A stretch of 64,000 nt of DNA from Teredinibacter franksiae. GTDB lineage: Bacteria > Pseudomonadota > Gammaproteobacteria > Pseudomonadales > Cellvibrionaceae. Below, one piece after another: positions 27,901 through 36,118 of this stretch. The stretch is from contig NZ_JACJUV010000001.1 in assembly GCF_014218805.1 (NCBI RefSeq), positions 2,120,501 to 2,184,500 on the forward strand. Reading direction: 5' to 3'. The translations under genes were made by a program, and so were the position numbers. Below the pieces are notes generated by a model, which did no database searches, had not been told where the DNA came from, and worked only from the letters and a program-made list of their open reading frames with translations. How positions within the stretch are numbered: the stretch's first letter is position 1; each line of letters starts with the position of its first letter.

Positions 27901-28943
27901 GGTACGGCAGCAACCGCTACGCAGGCGTTGCAGAGTTGGACATTCCATCGAGTCTGTCGAAGTCAGACAACCTTGATGATTTACCCATTGCTACCGTCTC
28001 ACAGAATTTTTACTGGCCCTACCCGGATCTCTGGGAGGACTCCAGTTTCACTTCTGGCGCGTTTAACGGCTTGCTCATTGGCGGTATGTGCGTTGTAAAT
28101 GACAGGCTTGTCGGCACGCTTTATGGAATGTACGTAGGCGACACGTCCATGGCACCTATTTGGGTATTGGATAACACAGAGCTAAACGGGCAAGGTATTC
28201 GCGGTATGTGGGACAGCCCCGATATTGATGGCTCCCACTACGCCGGTTGGATTTCACCCGTTCCGCAAGAGTACCAACAAGCGCTTCGAGGCAGCCACCT
28301 ATTTGGCATGTCACAAGGAAACGCGCGCTCTCTAAATTTCCGTGGCTCGAATGGGCCGTCTTTATTCACTTATAATTTTGATACTGCCGATTCCATTACC
28401 AGCAATTCTCCTCCTGCCAATGGCAGTAAGCTCGATCTCAACCGGTTTATGGACTTTGGCATCTACGAACTTTCGCCAGACCAGAATGCCGCTGGGTCTA
28501 TTTGGACCAACATCTCCGAAGCCTACTACGGTTTCATTGTACCCGGCACCCGAACTTATGCCGTGTTTGGTTACTCCGGCGGCCATGGCTCGGGAGTGTC
28601 TTATGGTGATGCTTCGTGGCTAGGTGTGAAATCCTACTACGCTAACGATCGCTCCGATTACGACAGTCACTACTGGTTGTTCGACCTGGATGAAATTTTG
28701 GCTGCTTCCAGCCCCGGTGCACCCAAGCCCTATGAGCATGGCGCCATTGACAACCAGTTTAACGCCAACGGACAACCTTTCTCCGTGCCTTACGCCGGCT
28801 TTATTCGCGGTGGCTCTTACGACACGGAGAATAGAATTCTCTACTTAGTGGCCCACGACGCCGAACCCAGAAGCCATAGGAATTCCGAGAGTGATCTGTC
28901 GATTATCATCGCTTATGATTTAAGTGACGTTGCATCCGAATAG
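24945..28943 (+). CDS. secreted multidomain alginate-lyase-like protein: lyase, poly-Ser, LamG, poly-Ser, LamG, poly-Ser, propeller-like domain
   Basis: 1332 residues. Signal peptide 1-27 (cut near HANA). Residues ~30-390 resemble the alginate-lyase alpha/alpha-toroid (HPNLFFNSAEISALRQAI, NVNQEGSYRESYENWWQ, GYNFDGYHRAYTFEGQHYH with likely catalytic Tyr/His). Poly-Ser linkers are at ~392-440, 632-678 and 870-917. Two concanavalin-like LamG domains (442-630 and 679-867) are nearly identical. Residues 918-1332 form an unassigned domain (YMGAFLIPREP ... RGGSYDTENRILYLVAHD) shared with the 36119-38041 protein. RBS ACAGGAGA before the ATG. Expected extracellular, acting on uronate polysaccharide; substrate unproven. 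Confidence 0.82.
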   Translation: MSFINLTSKCSRFLTIVLLFIGLHANADVSAIPPEKHPNLFFNSAEISALRQAIIQDRSPAYAVATYDSIKNVAAVHKPGNLNSLPWPENYNAGRLATHSNMKANFNYMIEPTQAKAQSMRAALLSWTSDPNRGWSHDVQGAGHAHFALAWMYDLIYNAGVLSDSEKASIDDFFSDISRLVAFSNEAWTNSTRHNVNQEGSYRESYENWWQLDFHAGIVFALVSHDQSAVDRIFKTSVPEDYFYQDITQFAPDTRDLKNMINGLVYPSGYNFDGYHRAYTFEGQHYHFYSLLPAALGAEAAIHNGFDAWSYKDNALLRSFKVGASWAETAKRGEFIHNWQPYFWVAHRRYPSDSVISEAVAKPSARSDLKWIFDTTLPLWGVLGDVYPEGAVGGGNSSGSSSSSTSSSSSTSSSSSSSNSSSNSSSSSSSSSSSSSSSGSSGGGEIPGADSLLLATDGFVFDGSISNVVVLPHNSTYEVNEGTLSFAVKPTSIVGARRGLFSKDSAYYDDGGHLSIFIVGTDLLVRSQGLSSQSEVTAVGVFESGVETHVAITLGDAGLRIYIDGLFEASDLSWTGALFGNKEPVVIGANQWASGDQVADQIIEPFTGEIGSVYLHSEQLDEADIAWLANQDGSSSSSSSSSSSSSTSSSSSSSSSSSSSSSSSSSSSSSSSSSSSSSGGGEIPGADSLLLATDGFVFDGSISNVVVLPHNSTYEVNGGTLSFAVKPTSIVGARRGLFSKDSAYYDDGGHLSIFIVGTDLLVRSQGLSSQSEVTAVGVFESGVETHVAITLGDAGLRIYIDGLFEASDLSWTGALVGNKEPVVIGANQWASGDQVADQIIEPFTGEIGSVYLHSEQLDEADIAWLANQDGSSSSSSNSSSSSSSSSSSSSSSSSSSSSSSSSSSSSSSTSSSSSSGGSNNLLTLRAEHQGQSGYVYWNINHSDESYMGAFLIPREPSGDHPEDTFFYNDNPTIAVNGSYKMFMRGRYGSNRYAGVAELDIPSSLSKSDNLDDLPIATVSQNFYWPYPDLWEDSSFTSGAFNGLLIGGMCVVNDRLVGTLYGMYVGDTSMAPIWVLDNTELNGQGIRGMWDSPDIDGSHYAGWISPVPQEYQQALRGSHLFGMSQGNARSLNFRGSNGPSLFTYNFDTADSITSNSPPANGSKLDLNRFMDFGIYELSPDQNAAGSIWTNISEAYYGFIVPGTRTYAVFGYSGGHGSGVSYGDASWLGVKSYYANDRSDYDSHYWLFDLDEILAASSPGAPKPYEHGAIDNQFNANGQPFSVPYAGFIRGGSYDTENRILYLVAHDAEPRSHRNSESDLSIIIAYDLSDVASE
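26271..27587 (+). repeat. 606-base direct repeat inside the lyase gene
   Basis: 26271-26876 and 26982-27587 match with an offset of 711 bases and only a few differences (for example E/G at NEGT/NGGT and F/V at ALFGN/ALVGN). The repeat encodes a whole LamG domain plus the start of a Ser linker. The intervening linker is a run of AGCTCA/AGTTCA hexamers, an easy site for unequal crossing-over. Confidence 0.95.
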
Positions 28944-28953
28944 TTTACTTCCC

Positions 28954-28985
28954 ACTTGGTGCCCATTCATGAATGGGCACCAAGT
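28954..28985. terminator. 32-base perfect palindrome 10 bases after the lyase stop codon
   Basis: ACTTGGTGCCCATTCA followed immediately by its exact reverse complement. It would form a 16-base stem in RNA, or a cruciform. No T-run follows, so it may be an mRNA-stabilising or Rho-linked 3' end rather than an intrinsic terminator. Confidence 0.5.
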
Positions 28986-29254
28986 GCCATTCGGGACAGA
29001 CCACATTTTCTTAAAAGCCCGCTTCTGGAGCCGTTAGCCGTTTTTGCGGAATGGAAAGTTGACAGACAGGTTAAACATGGAAATGGCTATAAATATTTTG
29101 GGCTAGCACCTTGGCCCGAAGGTCATTGCGACTGTAATCGGCCACGCAACCAGACTTTTGTGAAAATGGTGACAGACTTACTCTAATAATGGAAACCCTT
29201 CAAAAAAACAATTCTGTCCGCTTTCAGCCAAGAGCAGACATTTAAAAGGGACAC

Positions 29255-29307
29255 GAGGGCACCCACTCAGACACACGACAGACACACGAGGACACCCACT
29301 CGCCATT
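29255..29307. repeat. two REP cores at the edge of an inverted duplication
   Basis: GAGGGCACCCACTC (29255-29268) and GAGGACACCCACTC (29288-29301). The second continues with GCCATTG, just as before the RAYT copies at 17049 and 42124, and then joins the lyase-gene fragment. Confidence 0.8.
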
Positions 29308-29595
29308 GGCGACAGCGTAAGCCGGGCCTCTGTCCTGAATAATCGCCTGTCGTAAAGCAGATATTTCAGCACTATTAAAAAAACAAATTTGGGTGTTTCT
29401 CGGGAGGTATAGCACTAACATCTGCATTCGCATGCAAACCAATAAATAGCAAAACGATCGTAAGTAATCGGGATTATTTACTAGCGATGTTAATAAAAAA
29501 CATGTCTTACTCCTATTATTAAACTGTTAGAACCATAGCAGTTGAATCAAAAATATTTTGAGAGCTAGTTGTCAAATTTTCTTCCAAAAAACTAA
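29308..29595 (-). pseudogene. inverted partial copy of the 5' end of the alginate-lyase-like gene
   Basis: Read on the minus strand this reproduces the upstream region, RBS area and first ~65 codons of the gene at 24945, roughly 24870-25138: LLFIGLHANADVSAIPPEKH then NSAEISALRQAIIQDRGPAY. There is an extra T in the run before NSAE (frameshift), a stop near codon 10 and no remainder of the gene. The copy stops abruptly at the REP at 29301-29307. Upstream homology (GATTCAACTGCTA.GGTTCT) is also kept, so a genomic segment was duplicated and inverted. Confidence 0.88.
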
Positions 29596-29765
29596 ACTCA
29601 AGGTGGTTAATGTGAACAGAGCCGGAGTTAGCCGGCTTAAAGTGCCATATGCTTCCCAGTTACGTTGTTGACCCATAAGGTTCTTTTTGATGGGAATACC
29701 ACTATTCATAAGCTTGCGAGCACCAATTCCTGGCTATTGGTAAGCTGACCTACGAGACCGAAATT

Positions 29766-32264
29766 ATGTATAAAGAAATTATCTTGCGCTGCCTGCTTAC
29801 ACTCTTCTTTTCAGTATCCACCCTTGCAGGAAATTCTGTTTTGGCTCAGGAAAAAGTTGCCATAGTTCACGTTGCTGCAAGCAAAACCAGTGGTGGAGCT
29901 TCTTTTTCACCATTTAAAACGATTGACAGTATCGAGGACCCTTCCAGCTCATGGAAAAGCTGGAGCAATGACCCCGTATCAATTACCTATGAATTAGCGG
30001 ACATAGAGAACATAAACTCTCTGGATGTACTTTGGTATGGAAACACCAAGCGGTCATATAGATTTAGCATTCAAATCTCAGAAGATGAAAGCGACTGGGT
30101 TACCGTCGTTGAGCTGGAACAAAGTTCAAAAATGGTCAGCCAATCTGACTATGAACAATATAGCTTTATCCCTACGCAAGGTAAGTTTTTAAGAATAGTC
30201 GCTTATGGCAATGATCTCGACCCGTCCACAAGGATCATTGAGGTCGGCATCAGCGCTGTTGCCGGGAGCCAGGAGCCAGACCCCGAACCGGAACCGGAAC
30301 CGGAACCGGAGCCCGGCTTGGACCCTTCGAGTTTATCAATACAAGCTGTGAGCGCAAATAGAGACGACGGAAACATTGCGTCTAACACTATCGATGGAAG
30401 TTTCAATTCACGGTGGTCTGCATCGGGCGATGGAAGCTTTATCACATTTGATCTCGGACAATCAGCAAGAATGGATCAAGTGAATATCGCTTTTTATAAA
30501 GGAGACTTAAGAAAAGCATACTTCGACATCCTCACCTCTTCAGATGGCATTAACTTTCAGCAACAGGTAAACAACCTGGAATCCAGCGGACAGTCTACTG
30601 CTTTTGAAGTATTCGATGTCGGGAGTGTAGATGCCCAATACTTGAGAATTGTTGGACATGGCAATTCAGTCAATGCCTGGAATAGTCTCACTGAAGTTGA
30701 GGTCATTGGGCTTCCCACTGACAATGCGCCTAATGAACCAGATCCAGATCCAGATCCAACAAATCCTACTCCTGTTGAGCCGGGCGATACCTCAAACATC
30801 ATTCCTGCTAGCCGGCGTATTGAGTGGAGTGCCGGAATACCAGGCGGCATTCCCTACTACGCAACTATTTCCCAAAATGTTAATAACCATGGGGCCATTG
30901 CAAATGATGGGAAAGATGATACTCAAGCCTTTATCAATGCAATCGATTCAGCCTCCACTGGTTCAGTCGTATTCGTGCCAGACGGAACCTATAACTTATC
31001 AAAAAAGATTCCTATTACAAAAAGTATCGTACTAAGAGGCAATGGCGCAGACAAAACGAGGCTAATATTTAATACGAGCGATTCGTTAATTGAATTTACG
31101 ACAAATGGCGGGGAGTCCTGGAAGGGGATATCAGGAAATTTAGATAAAGGATCAAACATCATTAGCGCATCAGATGCTACCGGCATTCAAGCCGGAGATT
31201 TCATTATGATTCGCCAGCACAATGACCCCGCTGTAATCAAATACGCCCGAGAATGGGCCACTCATGCAGTAGGGCAAGTATTGAAGATTAAAGACGTTTC
31301 AGGAGATGACCTTCACCTAGAGAAGCCTCTTTACTATTCCTACAAGGCTTCCATGAACCCTCAATTTACCTATAGAAAAATGCTCACAGGGGCCGGCCTT
31401 GAAAACATTTATATAGAAAAGACCAATGGTGATGGAGCCTCAAGATCAATCACGTTTTTCAAAGCCGCTCATTGCTGGGTGCAAGGAGTAAGGAGCGAGA
31501 AGACTGACAAAGCACATATTGAGTTTCGGCATGCATACGGGAATGAAGTGCGAAGTAGCTTTTTCAATTCGGCACATGACCATGGCGCTGGAGGACAAGC
31601 CTATGGAACCCGATTTGAAAGATATGCCAGCGATAACCTCATAATAGATAATGTATTTAAACATCTTCGACACTCGATGGTATTGCAACTGGGTGCGAGC
31701 GGCAATATTCATGCTTACAACTATTCCCTGGACCCATACACCAGTCAGTCACCCAGTTGGCTGACTTCAGATATTACTATTCATGGTAGCTATCCCTATA
31801 TGAATTTATTTGAGGGGAACGTCGTGCAACATATCATTTCAGACGATATTCATGGAACCAACGGCCCGAACACTTTTTTTAGAAACAGAGTGGAGAAAAA
31901 CGCCGAAACAATAACAGCGAGTATAACGAAGCCAGAAAGATTTAGTTTTATAGAAATTCATGAGAACAATCTGTTTAGCAATATTATTGGAAATGAACTT
32001 GGAAATCGATTTAGCTTTCCAACCGATACAGCCATCAAAGTCAATCATCCCGATGAAAATATTGTTCATGGGAATTTCAATTACACCACACAAAGCATTG
32101 AATGGGATCAAGAAATAGAATACGGGGAAATGCCTTCTTCCTTATTTTTGCAAAGTAAACCTTCTTTCTTTGGAGATATGGTATGGCCAATTTTCTATGG
32201 CTCGGAGGGCCCAGTAATACCGGCCCAGCAAAGGTATGAAAACGAATTGAAAGATAATCTTTAG
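29766..32264 (+). CDS. secreted pectate-lyase-superfamily (beta-helix) protein with two discoidin domains
   Basis: 832 residues. Signal peptide 1-27 (cut near VLA-QEK). Two F5/8 type C (CBM32-like) domains follow, about 30-170 and 188-318 (NIASNTIDGSFNSRWSASGD, RMDQVNIAFYKGDLRKAYF), joined by a repetitive EPEPEP linker and followed by a DPDPDP linker. Residues ~350-832 match the Pectate_lyase_3/right-handed parallel beta-helix pattern (NNHGAIANDGKDDTQAFINA, GSVVFVPDGTYNLSKKIPIT, VLRGNGADKTRL). Likely binds and cuts or modifies a plant or algal polysaccharide outside the cell; lyase activity is inferred from fold only. Confidence 0.82.
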   Translation: MYKEIILRCLLTLFFSVSTLAGNSVLAQEKVAIVHVAASKTSGGASFSPFKTIDSIEDPSSSWKSWSNDPVSITYELADIENINSLDVLWYGNTKRSYRFSIQISEDESDWVTVVELEQSSKMVSQSDYEQYSFIPTQGKFLRIVAYGNDLDPSTRIIEVGISAVAGSQEPDPEPEPEPEPEPGLDPSSLSIQAVSANRDDGNIASNTIDGSFNSRWSASGDGSFITFDLGQSARMDQVNIAFYKGDLRKAYFDILTSSDGINFQQQVNNLESSGQSTAFEVFDVGSVDAQYLRIVGHGNSVNAWNSLTEVEVIGLPTDNAPNEPDPDPDPTNPTPVEPGDTSNIIPASRRIEWSAGIPGGIPYYATISQNVNNHGAIANDGKDDTQAFINAIDSASTGSVVFVPDGTYNLSKKIPITKSIVLRGNGADKTRLIFNTSDSLIEFTTNGGESWKGISGNLDKGSNIISASDATGIQAGDFIMIRQHNDPAVIKYAREWATHAVGQVLKIKDVSGDDLHLEKPLYYSYKASMNPQFTYRKMLTGAGLENIYIEKTNGDGASRSITFFKAAHCWVQGVRSEKTDKAHIEFRHAYGNEVRSSFFNSAHDHGAGGQAYGTRFERYASDNLIIDNVFKHLRHSMVLQLGASGNIHAYNYSLDPYTSQSPSWLTSDITIHGSYPYMNLFEGNVVQHIISDDIHGTNGPNTFFRNRVEKNAETITASITKPERFSFIEIHENNLFSNIIGNELGNRFSFPTDTAIKVNHPDENIVHGNFNYTTQSIEWDQEIEYGEMPSSLFLQSKPSFFGDMVWPIFYGSEGPVIPAQQRYENELKDNL

Positions 32265-32369
32265 AATGCCAAGAGGTCCGTGCAGTGTGGCGTTTCGCAC
32301 TAGCTCACGAATAGTTCGTCGACATTAACGGGAAAACCTCAGCCAGTTTTGAAGTTTTTGACACCGTTC

Positions 32370-32806
32370 GTATGACAAACAGGGAGCGTCCATATATGTC
32401 CTTACTGCCTTATGTCTGCGCCTACGCTGCCATGAGTAACCATCGCCACCCTGTCCAGCACACAGCCTGATGGCCCCTGGAGGCGTGTGAACGCTGGCAC
32501 AAACTCTACAAGGGCACTTTGCTTACCCTGCGGTTTGTGAAAGGCTAACCGTTAGATGAAGCCCAATGGCAGGCGGTTAAGGCGAAACTGGAGCACTGGC
32601 GCCTTGAGCTGGCCAATATCAGCCGTTTTTACAAAACACATCCATGTGTTTTACCCTTCGGGCCGCCAAAGGCGTTCAAAAATATTCCAGATATTTTTAT
32701 GGGAGAGCCGGTTTAAATCACAAGCCTTGTTAGATGAAAAAGCGCTGGCGGCTTGCATGGCGTATGTGGATTTAAACCCTGTACGAGCCAAAATAGCGCG
32801 CACACC
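32370..32806 (+). pseudogene. RAYT remnant, second family, 5' part (split by IS66)
   Basis: Readable pieces: VCAYAAMSNHRHPVQHTA (HUH site, second His kept), a stop, WPLEACERWHKLYKGTLLTL, another stop, [20 protein letters not shown], a short replaced segment, then [20 protein letters not shown] and [14 protein letters not shown]. It continues on the other side of the IS66 element at 35091. Several stops show that it was already decayed. Confidence 0.8.
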
Positions 32807-32822
32807 GTAAGCGCCAATCCGA

Positions 32823-34352
32823 CTACAGGCTTGTATTCCAAGGCAGTAAGGCCTCAACCTGTTCGACACTTTGAGCGTTTGGAAGCTCTCTAAAAACCTG
32901 TACGAGGTAGTCATACACATTTAGCTCATTCGCCTTGGCGGTTTCGATCAAACTATAAAGGTTGGCGCTAGCTTTGGCACCCGCTTGGCTTTTGCTGAAC
33001 ATCCAATTCTTTCGACCAATTGTAAACGGACGTATTGATCTCTCCGCCGCGTTGTTATCAATTGGGTATCGACCATCGTCGACATAGCCAACCAAGCGAC
33101 CCCATTGATTATTCAGGTACACCAAGGCTTTACCGATTGCCGTTTGTGGTGGCACAGTAACAAGGCTTTTCTCCATCCATGTTTTTAGTTTTTCGAGGAT
33201 CGGCAAGGCGTCGCTTTGACGAATTTGGTAGCGTTTATCCGGCGGTTCGCCTTTGATTTTCTTCTCAATGACGTAGAGCTTTTGGATATAGGCTAAAGCT
33301 TGATCGGCTTTGCCCGTTTTTCCTTTCTTTTGTAATGCTTGTGCATCTTTAAACTTTCTTCTGGCGTGCGCCCAACAACCTATACGAGTAATGCCGTACT
33401 CAGTGCACGCTCTTTGGTAACCCTCATAGCCATCCACCATAATCGCAGCGTTATCTTGACTGAGCAGGTTTAGTGGTACTTGCTGGCTACGCGTATCAGC
33501 ATAATGGAACACGCATGCGGGCTGGTGGCCGGTGTTGGTCATTACCCACATGTAGCTTTTACTTTGCGCTGCCTTTCCGGGCTCATCTAATACCTGCAGC
33601 GTGGTTTCATCTACATGCAAGCACGGTTGACTATGGAGATGATCGATCAGTAAGTTAATAAGTGGTTGTACTCGCTCACCGCATTTGACCATCCAGTTGG
33701 CCATATTCGTTCTATCCAGCTTAATGCCTATGCGCTTGAACATCTCGCTTTGGCGGTACAGCGGTAAGGCGTCAGCATATTTTTGAGTGGCGATGTAGGA
33801 AAGTAAGCTAGGACTAGCAATGCTTTTTTCGATGGGTTGTTTTGGCTTGCTCGCAGTAACAATATGATTGTCACAGCAGGGGCAAGCATATTTGAGCCGC
33901 TTATGCCGTATCACTTTGATCTTGGCTGGAATGATCTCTAATTGCTCATGATCGTCACTGCCAATGTTTTTAAGCTCGGAGCCATCGTGCGGGCATACTT
34001 TCTCCTCTTCCGGCAGGTCGTGGATAATGTCTTCACGTGGGAGGTTGTCTGGAAGGGTGATCCGAGGTTTACTTTTACGTGTATGGCTTTTAACAACCGT
34101 AGTTTCAGATTCTGAGATTAAAGCTTCATCAACCAGGCATTCTTCTACTTCATTAAATAAGCCCATCTGATCTGGCGATGATTTTTCACTAGAGGTGCCG
34201 AAGCGCTTACTGAGAAGATGTTTTATTTGTTCGTGAAGAGCCGATATTTGTGCATCACGCGCGGCTATTCTTTCTCCACTTTTTACTTTTTCAGCGGCGA
34301 GCTGCTCACGCAATAAATCATTTTCTTTTTGTAAGGCCGCTGCATCGTTCAT
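32823..34352 (-). CDS. tnpC: IS66 transposase TnpC
   Basis: 509 residues. N-terminal coiled coil (residues 5-45), a zinc-binding region (KYACPCCDNHIVTA), and the DDE-type core: HVDETTLQVLDEPGK, MVDGYEGYQRACTEYGITRI (second Asp region) and NNAAERSIRPFTIGRKNWMF (Glu), with a C-terminal IS66 tail. About 78% similar by eye to the TnpC of copy 2. Intact. Confidence 0.95.
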   Translation of the reverse strand: MNDAAALQKENDLLREQLAAEKVKSGERIAARDAQISALHEQIKHLLSKRFGTSSEKSSPDQMGLFNEVEECLVDEALISESETTVVKSHTRKSKPRITLPDNLPREDIIHDLPEEEKVCPHDGSELKNIGSDDHEQLEIIPAKIKVIRHKRLKYACPCCDNHIVTASKPKQPIEKSIASPSLLSYIATQKYADALPLYRQSEMFKRIGIKLDRTNMANWMVKCGERVQPLINLLIDHLHSQPCLHVDETTLQVLDEPGKAAQSKSYMWVMTNTGHQPACVFHYADTRSQQVPLNLLSQDNAAIMVDGYEGYQRACTEYGITRIGCWAHARRKFKDAQALQKKGKTGKADQALAYIQKLYVIEKKIKGEPPDKRYQIRQSDALPILEKLKTWMEKSLVTVPPQTAIGKALVYLNNQWGRLVGYVDDGRYPIDNNAAERSIRPFTIGRKNWMFSKSQAGAKASANLYSLIETAKANELNVYDYLVQVFRELPNAQSVEQVEALLPWNTSL

Positions 34353-34373
34353 AGCGGCTATTATACAAAATAT

Positions 34374-34730
34374 TTAAACGACTTCGGTATACTTTAATTG
34401 CTGATGGGGCATAAATTTGGCAAAGTCGAAGCCGCGTAACAACCAACACCATTGCTCGTAGGTTATTGAAACCGTCGCCAGCGGCGCTTTCCTAGGCCAT
34501 TTGAATTTAGCTTTTTCTAAACGCTTCTGCCAGAGGGAAAAACCGGTGCTATCCCAGTACAGGACTTTAAGCTGGCTACGGTTCTTATTGCAGAAGACAA
34601 ACAAGGCACTATCGTAAACATCCAGCGCCATCTCTTCGCTGACGATGACGGCCAATCCATTAATGGCTTTGCGGAAATCTACAGGGTCACGGTGTAAGTA
34701 GATTGGAATTGAATCTCGCCACTGGATCAT
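34374..34730 (-). CDS. tnpB: IS66 accessory protein TnpB
   Basis: 118 residues from the ATG at 34730 (MIQWRDSIPIYLHRDPVDFR). The IS66 Orf2 signature is clear: DFRKAINGLAVIVSEEM, LFVFCNKNRSQLKVLYWDST, GFSLWQKRLEKAKFKWP. An upstream in-frame start (34784) would add 18 residues absent from copy 2. Overlaps the end of tnpA by 4 bases (ATGA-type coupling). Confidence 0.95.
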   Translation of the reverse strand: MIQWRDSIPIYLHRDPVDFRKAINGLAVIVSEEMALDVYDSALFVFCNKNRSQLKVLYWDSTGFSLWQKRLEKAKFKWPRKAPLATVSITYEQWCWLLRGFDFAKFMPHQQLKYTEVV

Positions 34731-35011
34731 GCCAGAGAGCGCACCAATGAGACGAAGGACGGTATGGACATGGTCGCAGGGCAATGGATTTTACAATGGC
34801 CCACCTCTACAGTCAGGCCTTCAGGTGAGGCTGGCTCCAACTGCACAATAGCTTTCGCAAAAGCACCACCGTCTTGAGCTTTGCGCTTGGAGAGCTTTAA
34901 GTTGAAATATTTGGTATTGAGATTGTGTTGTTTGCAGAACTCTGTCTGCGAGAGCCCTGACGAATCGAATTTTTCGAAAATCTCGGGCCAATTGTATTTT
35001 TGGTAAGCCAT
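34727..35011 (-). CDS. tnpA: IS66 accessory protein TnpA
   Basis: 94 residues from MAYQKYNWPEIFEKF, preceded by an AAGGAGG RBS. Helix-turn-helix-like start SGLSQTEFCKQHNLNTKYFN and a terminal SIPSFVSLVRSLA are typical of IS66 Orf1. The same gene is present in copy 2. A longer frame from 35056 includes terminal-repeat sequence and is unlikely. Confidence 0.9.
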   Translation of the reverse strand: MAYQKYNWPEIFEKFDSSGLSQTEFCKQHNLNTKYFNLKLSKRKAQDGGAFAKAIVQLEPASPEGLTVEVGHCKIHCPATMSIPSFVSLVRSLA

Positions 35012-35090
35012 ACAGCCTCCTTGATAAGTGAGGCTGTAGAGTAGTGAGTGATTCAAGCTGACTGAAGGGTGTAGTTCGTTTGGCGCTTAC

Positions 35091-35385
35091 CGCACACCCG
35101 AAGATTCTGAACATACTTCTATTAAGCGGCGGGTCGAACATTTAAAAAAACGAGAAACCTGAGCGAGTTAAATTAGCTGAGTTTGTAGGCAATCCCAGAG
35201 AGCCCATGCCGCAGGGTTTACCCTTTCACTTAAAAGACTATATAGAACTGGTGGACCTTATCGGTAGAGCGATTCGGGAATACAAACGCCGTTTTATTGA
35301 CAACCAGCTACCCCCCATTCTCGACCGACTTAATACGAAGCGCTTTTGCATTAATATTTACCGCAAAAATCTTATCGCATAAGAC
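35091..35385 (+). pseudogene. RAYT remnant, second family, 3' part
   Basis: Continues the 32370-32806 remnant after the target duplication: EHLKKREPERVKLAEFVGNP, LPFHLKDYIELVDLIGRAIR, EYKRRFIDNQLPPILDRLN. The beginning is frameshifted. Confidence 0.78.
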
Positions 35386-36118
35386 GTTCCGCAAGAGCTA
35401 GATTCCGCTCGCGTAAAATATTGAATATTACCCCTCTTTGAATATTTCCTAACCTAGCAACTAAACAGTGATGATTTTCGTGAGCCCTTACGGGAAATGT
35501 ACAGGAAATTTCTACAACGATTTTTTAAAGTGACTGTCTATTATTCTCTTTATTCTATTCCTTGGATAAGATAATCTTTGAACGGGAATTCCCAAATATT
35601 ATTTCAGTTAGTGAAAACAAAGGTATCGAGATAGCTTCGAAAATATTTATGCGACCCTGGAAGATAGTAGAGACAGAATGGGTTTGCCTCAATTCGATAA
35701 CTCGGTTCCTGAATTGGTTAAAAAATACTATGATATTGCCATTGATAGGAAAACCAACCAAACCAAGCAAGATGGCTAGCGCAGGTTATTAAAGTCCAAT
35801 AGAAGTCTGACACCTTTTCAGCATTTTTTTATCAAATGACGCGTTGTTCACTTTCTTCTGTGGCTTGGTATTTCGGGAATAGGTTCACTGAATTTACGTA
35901 TCCGCTTGTGAGCTTGTTGATTTTTGTGACACCGTTCACCAGCCAGATTTTAGTATTACTTTAGTATCAAATTTGTATTCCTTTCTACAACTGCCATTCG
36001 GACAGATTTCCAGCATAGAAATCGGACTTCACTTTTCGAAGAAGGGTTTTTTGGATTACCGCTTACTTACTGTTACCTAAACGTAAAACTCTACCCCGAT
36101 AATTGGAGATATTACATT
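35386..36118. other. intergenic, no gene supported
   Basis: About 730 AT-rich bases. A 76-codon frame at 35562-35792 has no recognisable family and no RBS; it could be a remnant. A usable RBS (TTGGAGAT) precedes the next gene. Confidence 0.4.

Larger units (their letters stand above)
32807..35090 (-). mobile_element. IS66-family element, complete, copy 1
   Basis: 2284 bases. Ends are inverted repeats GTAAGCGCCAATCCGACTAC (left) and GTAAGCGCCAAACGAACTAC (right, minus strand), the usual IS66 terminus. An exact 8-base target duplication CGCACACC flanks it (32799-32806 and 35091-35098), as expected for IS66. It carries tnpA, tnpB and tnpC and is inserted in an older RAYT pseudogene. Confidence 0.96.

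Noticed and set aside
28956..29186. 76-codon frame after the lyase gene
   Set aside because: It starts inside the perfect palindrome, has no RBS, and its product is not recognisable.
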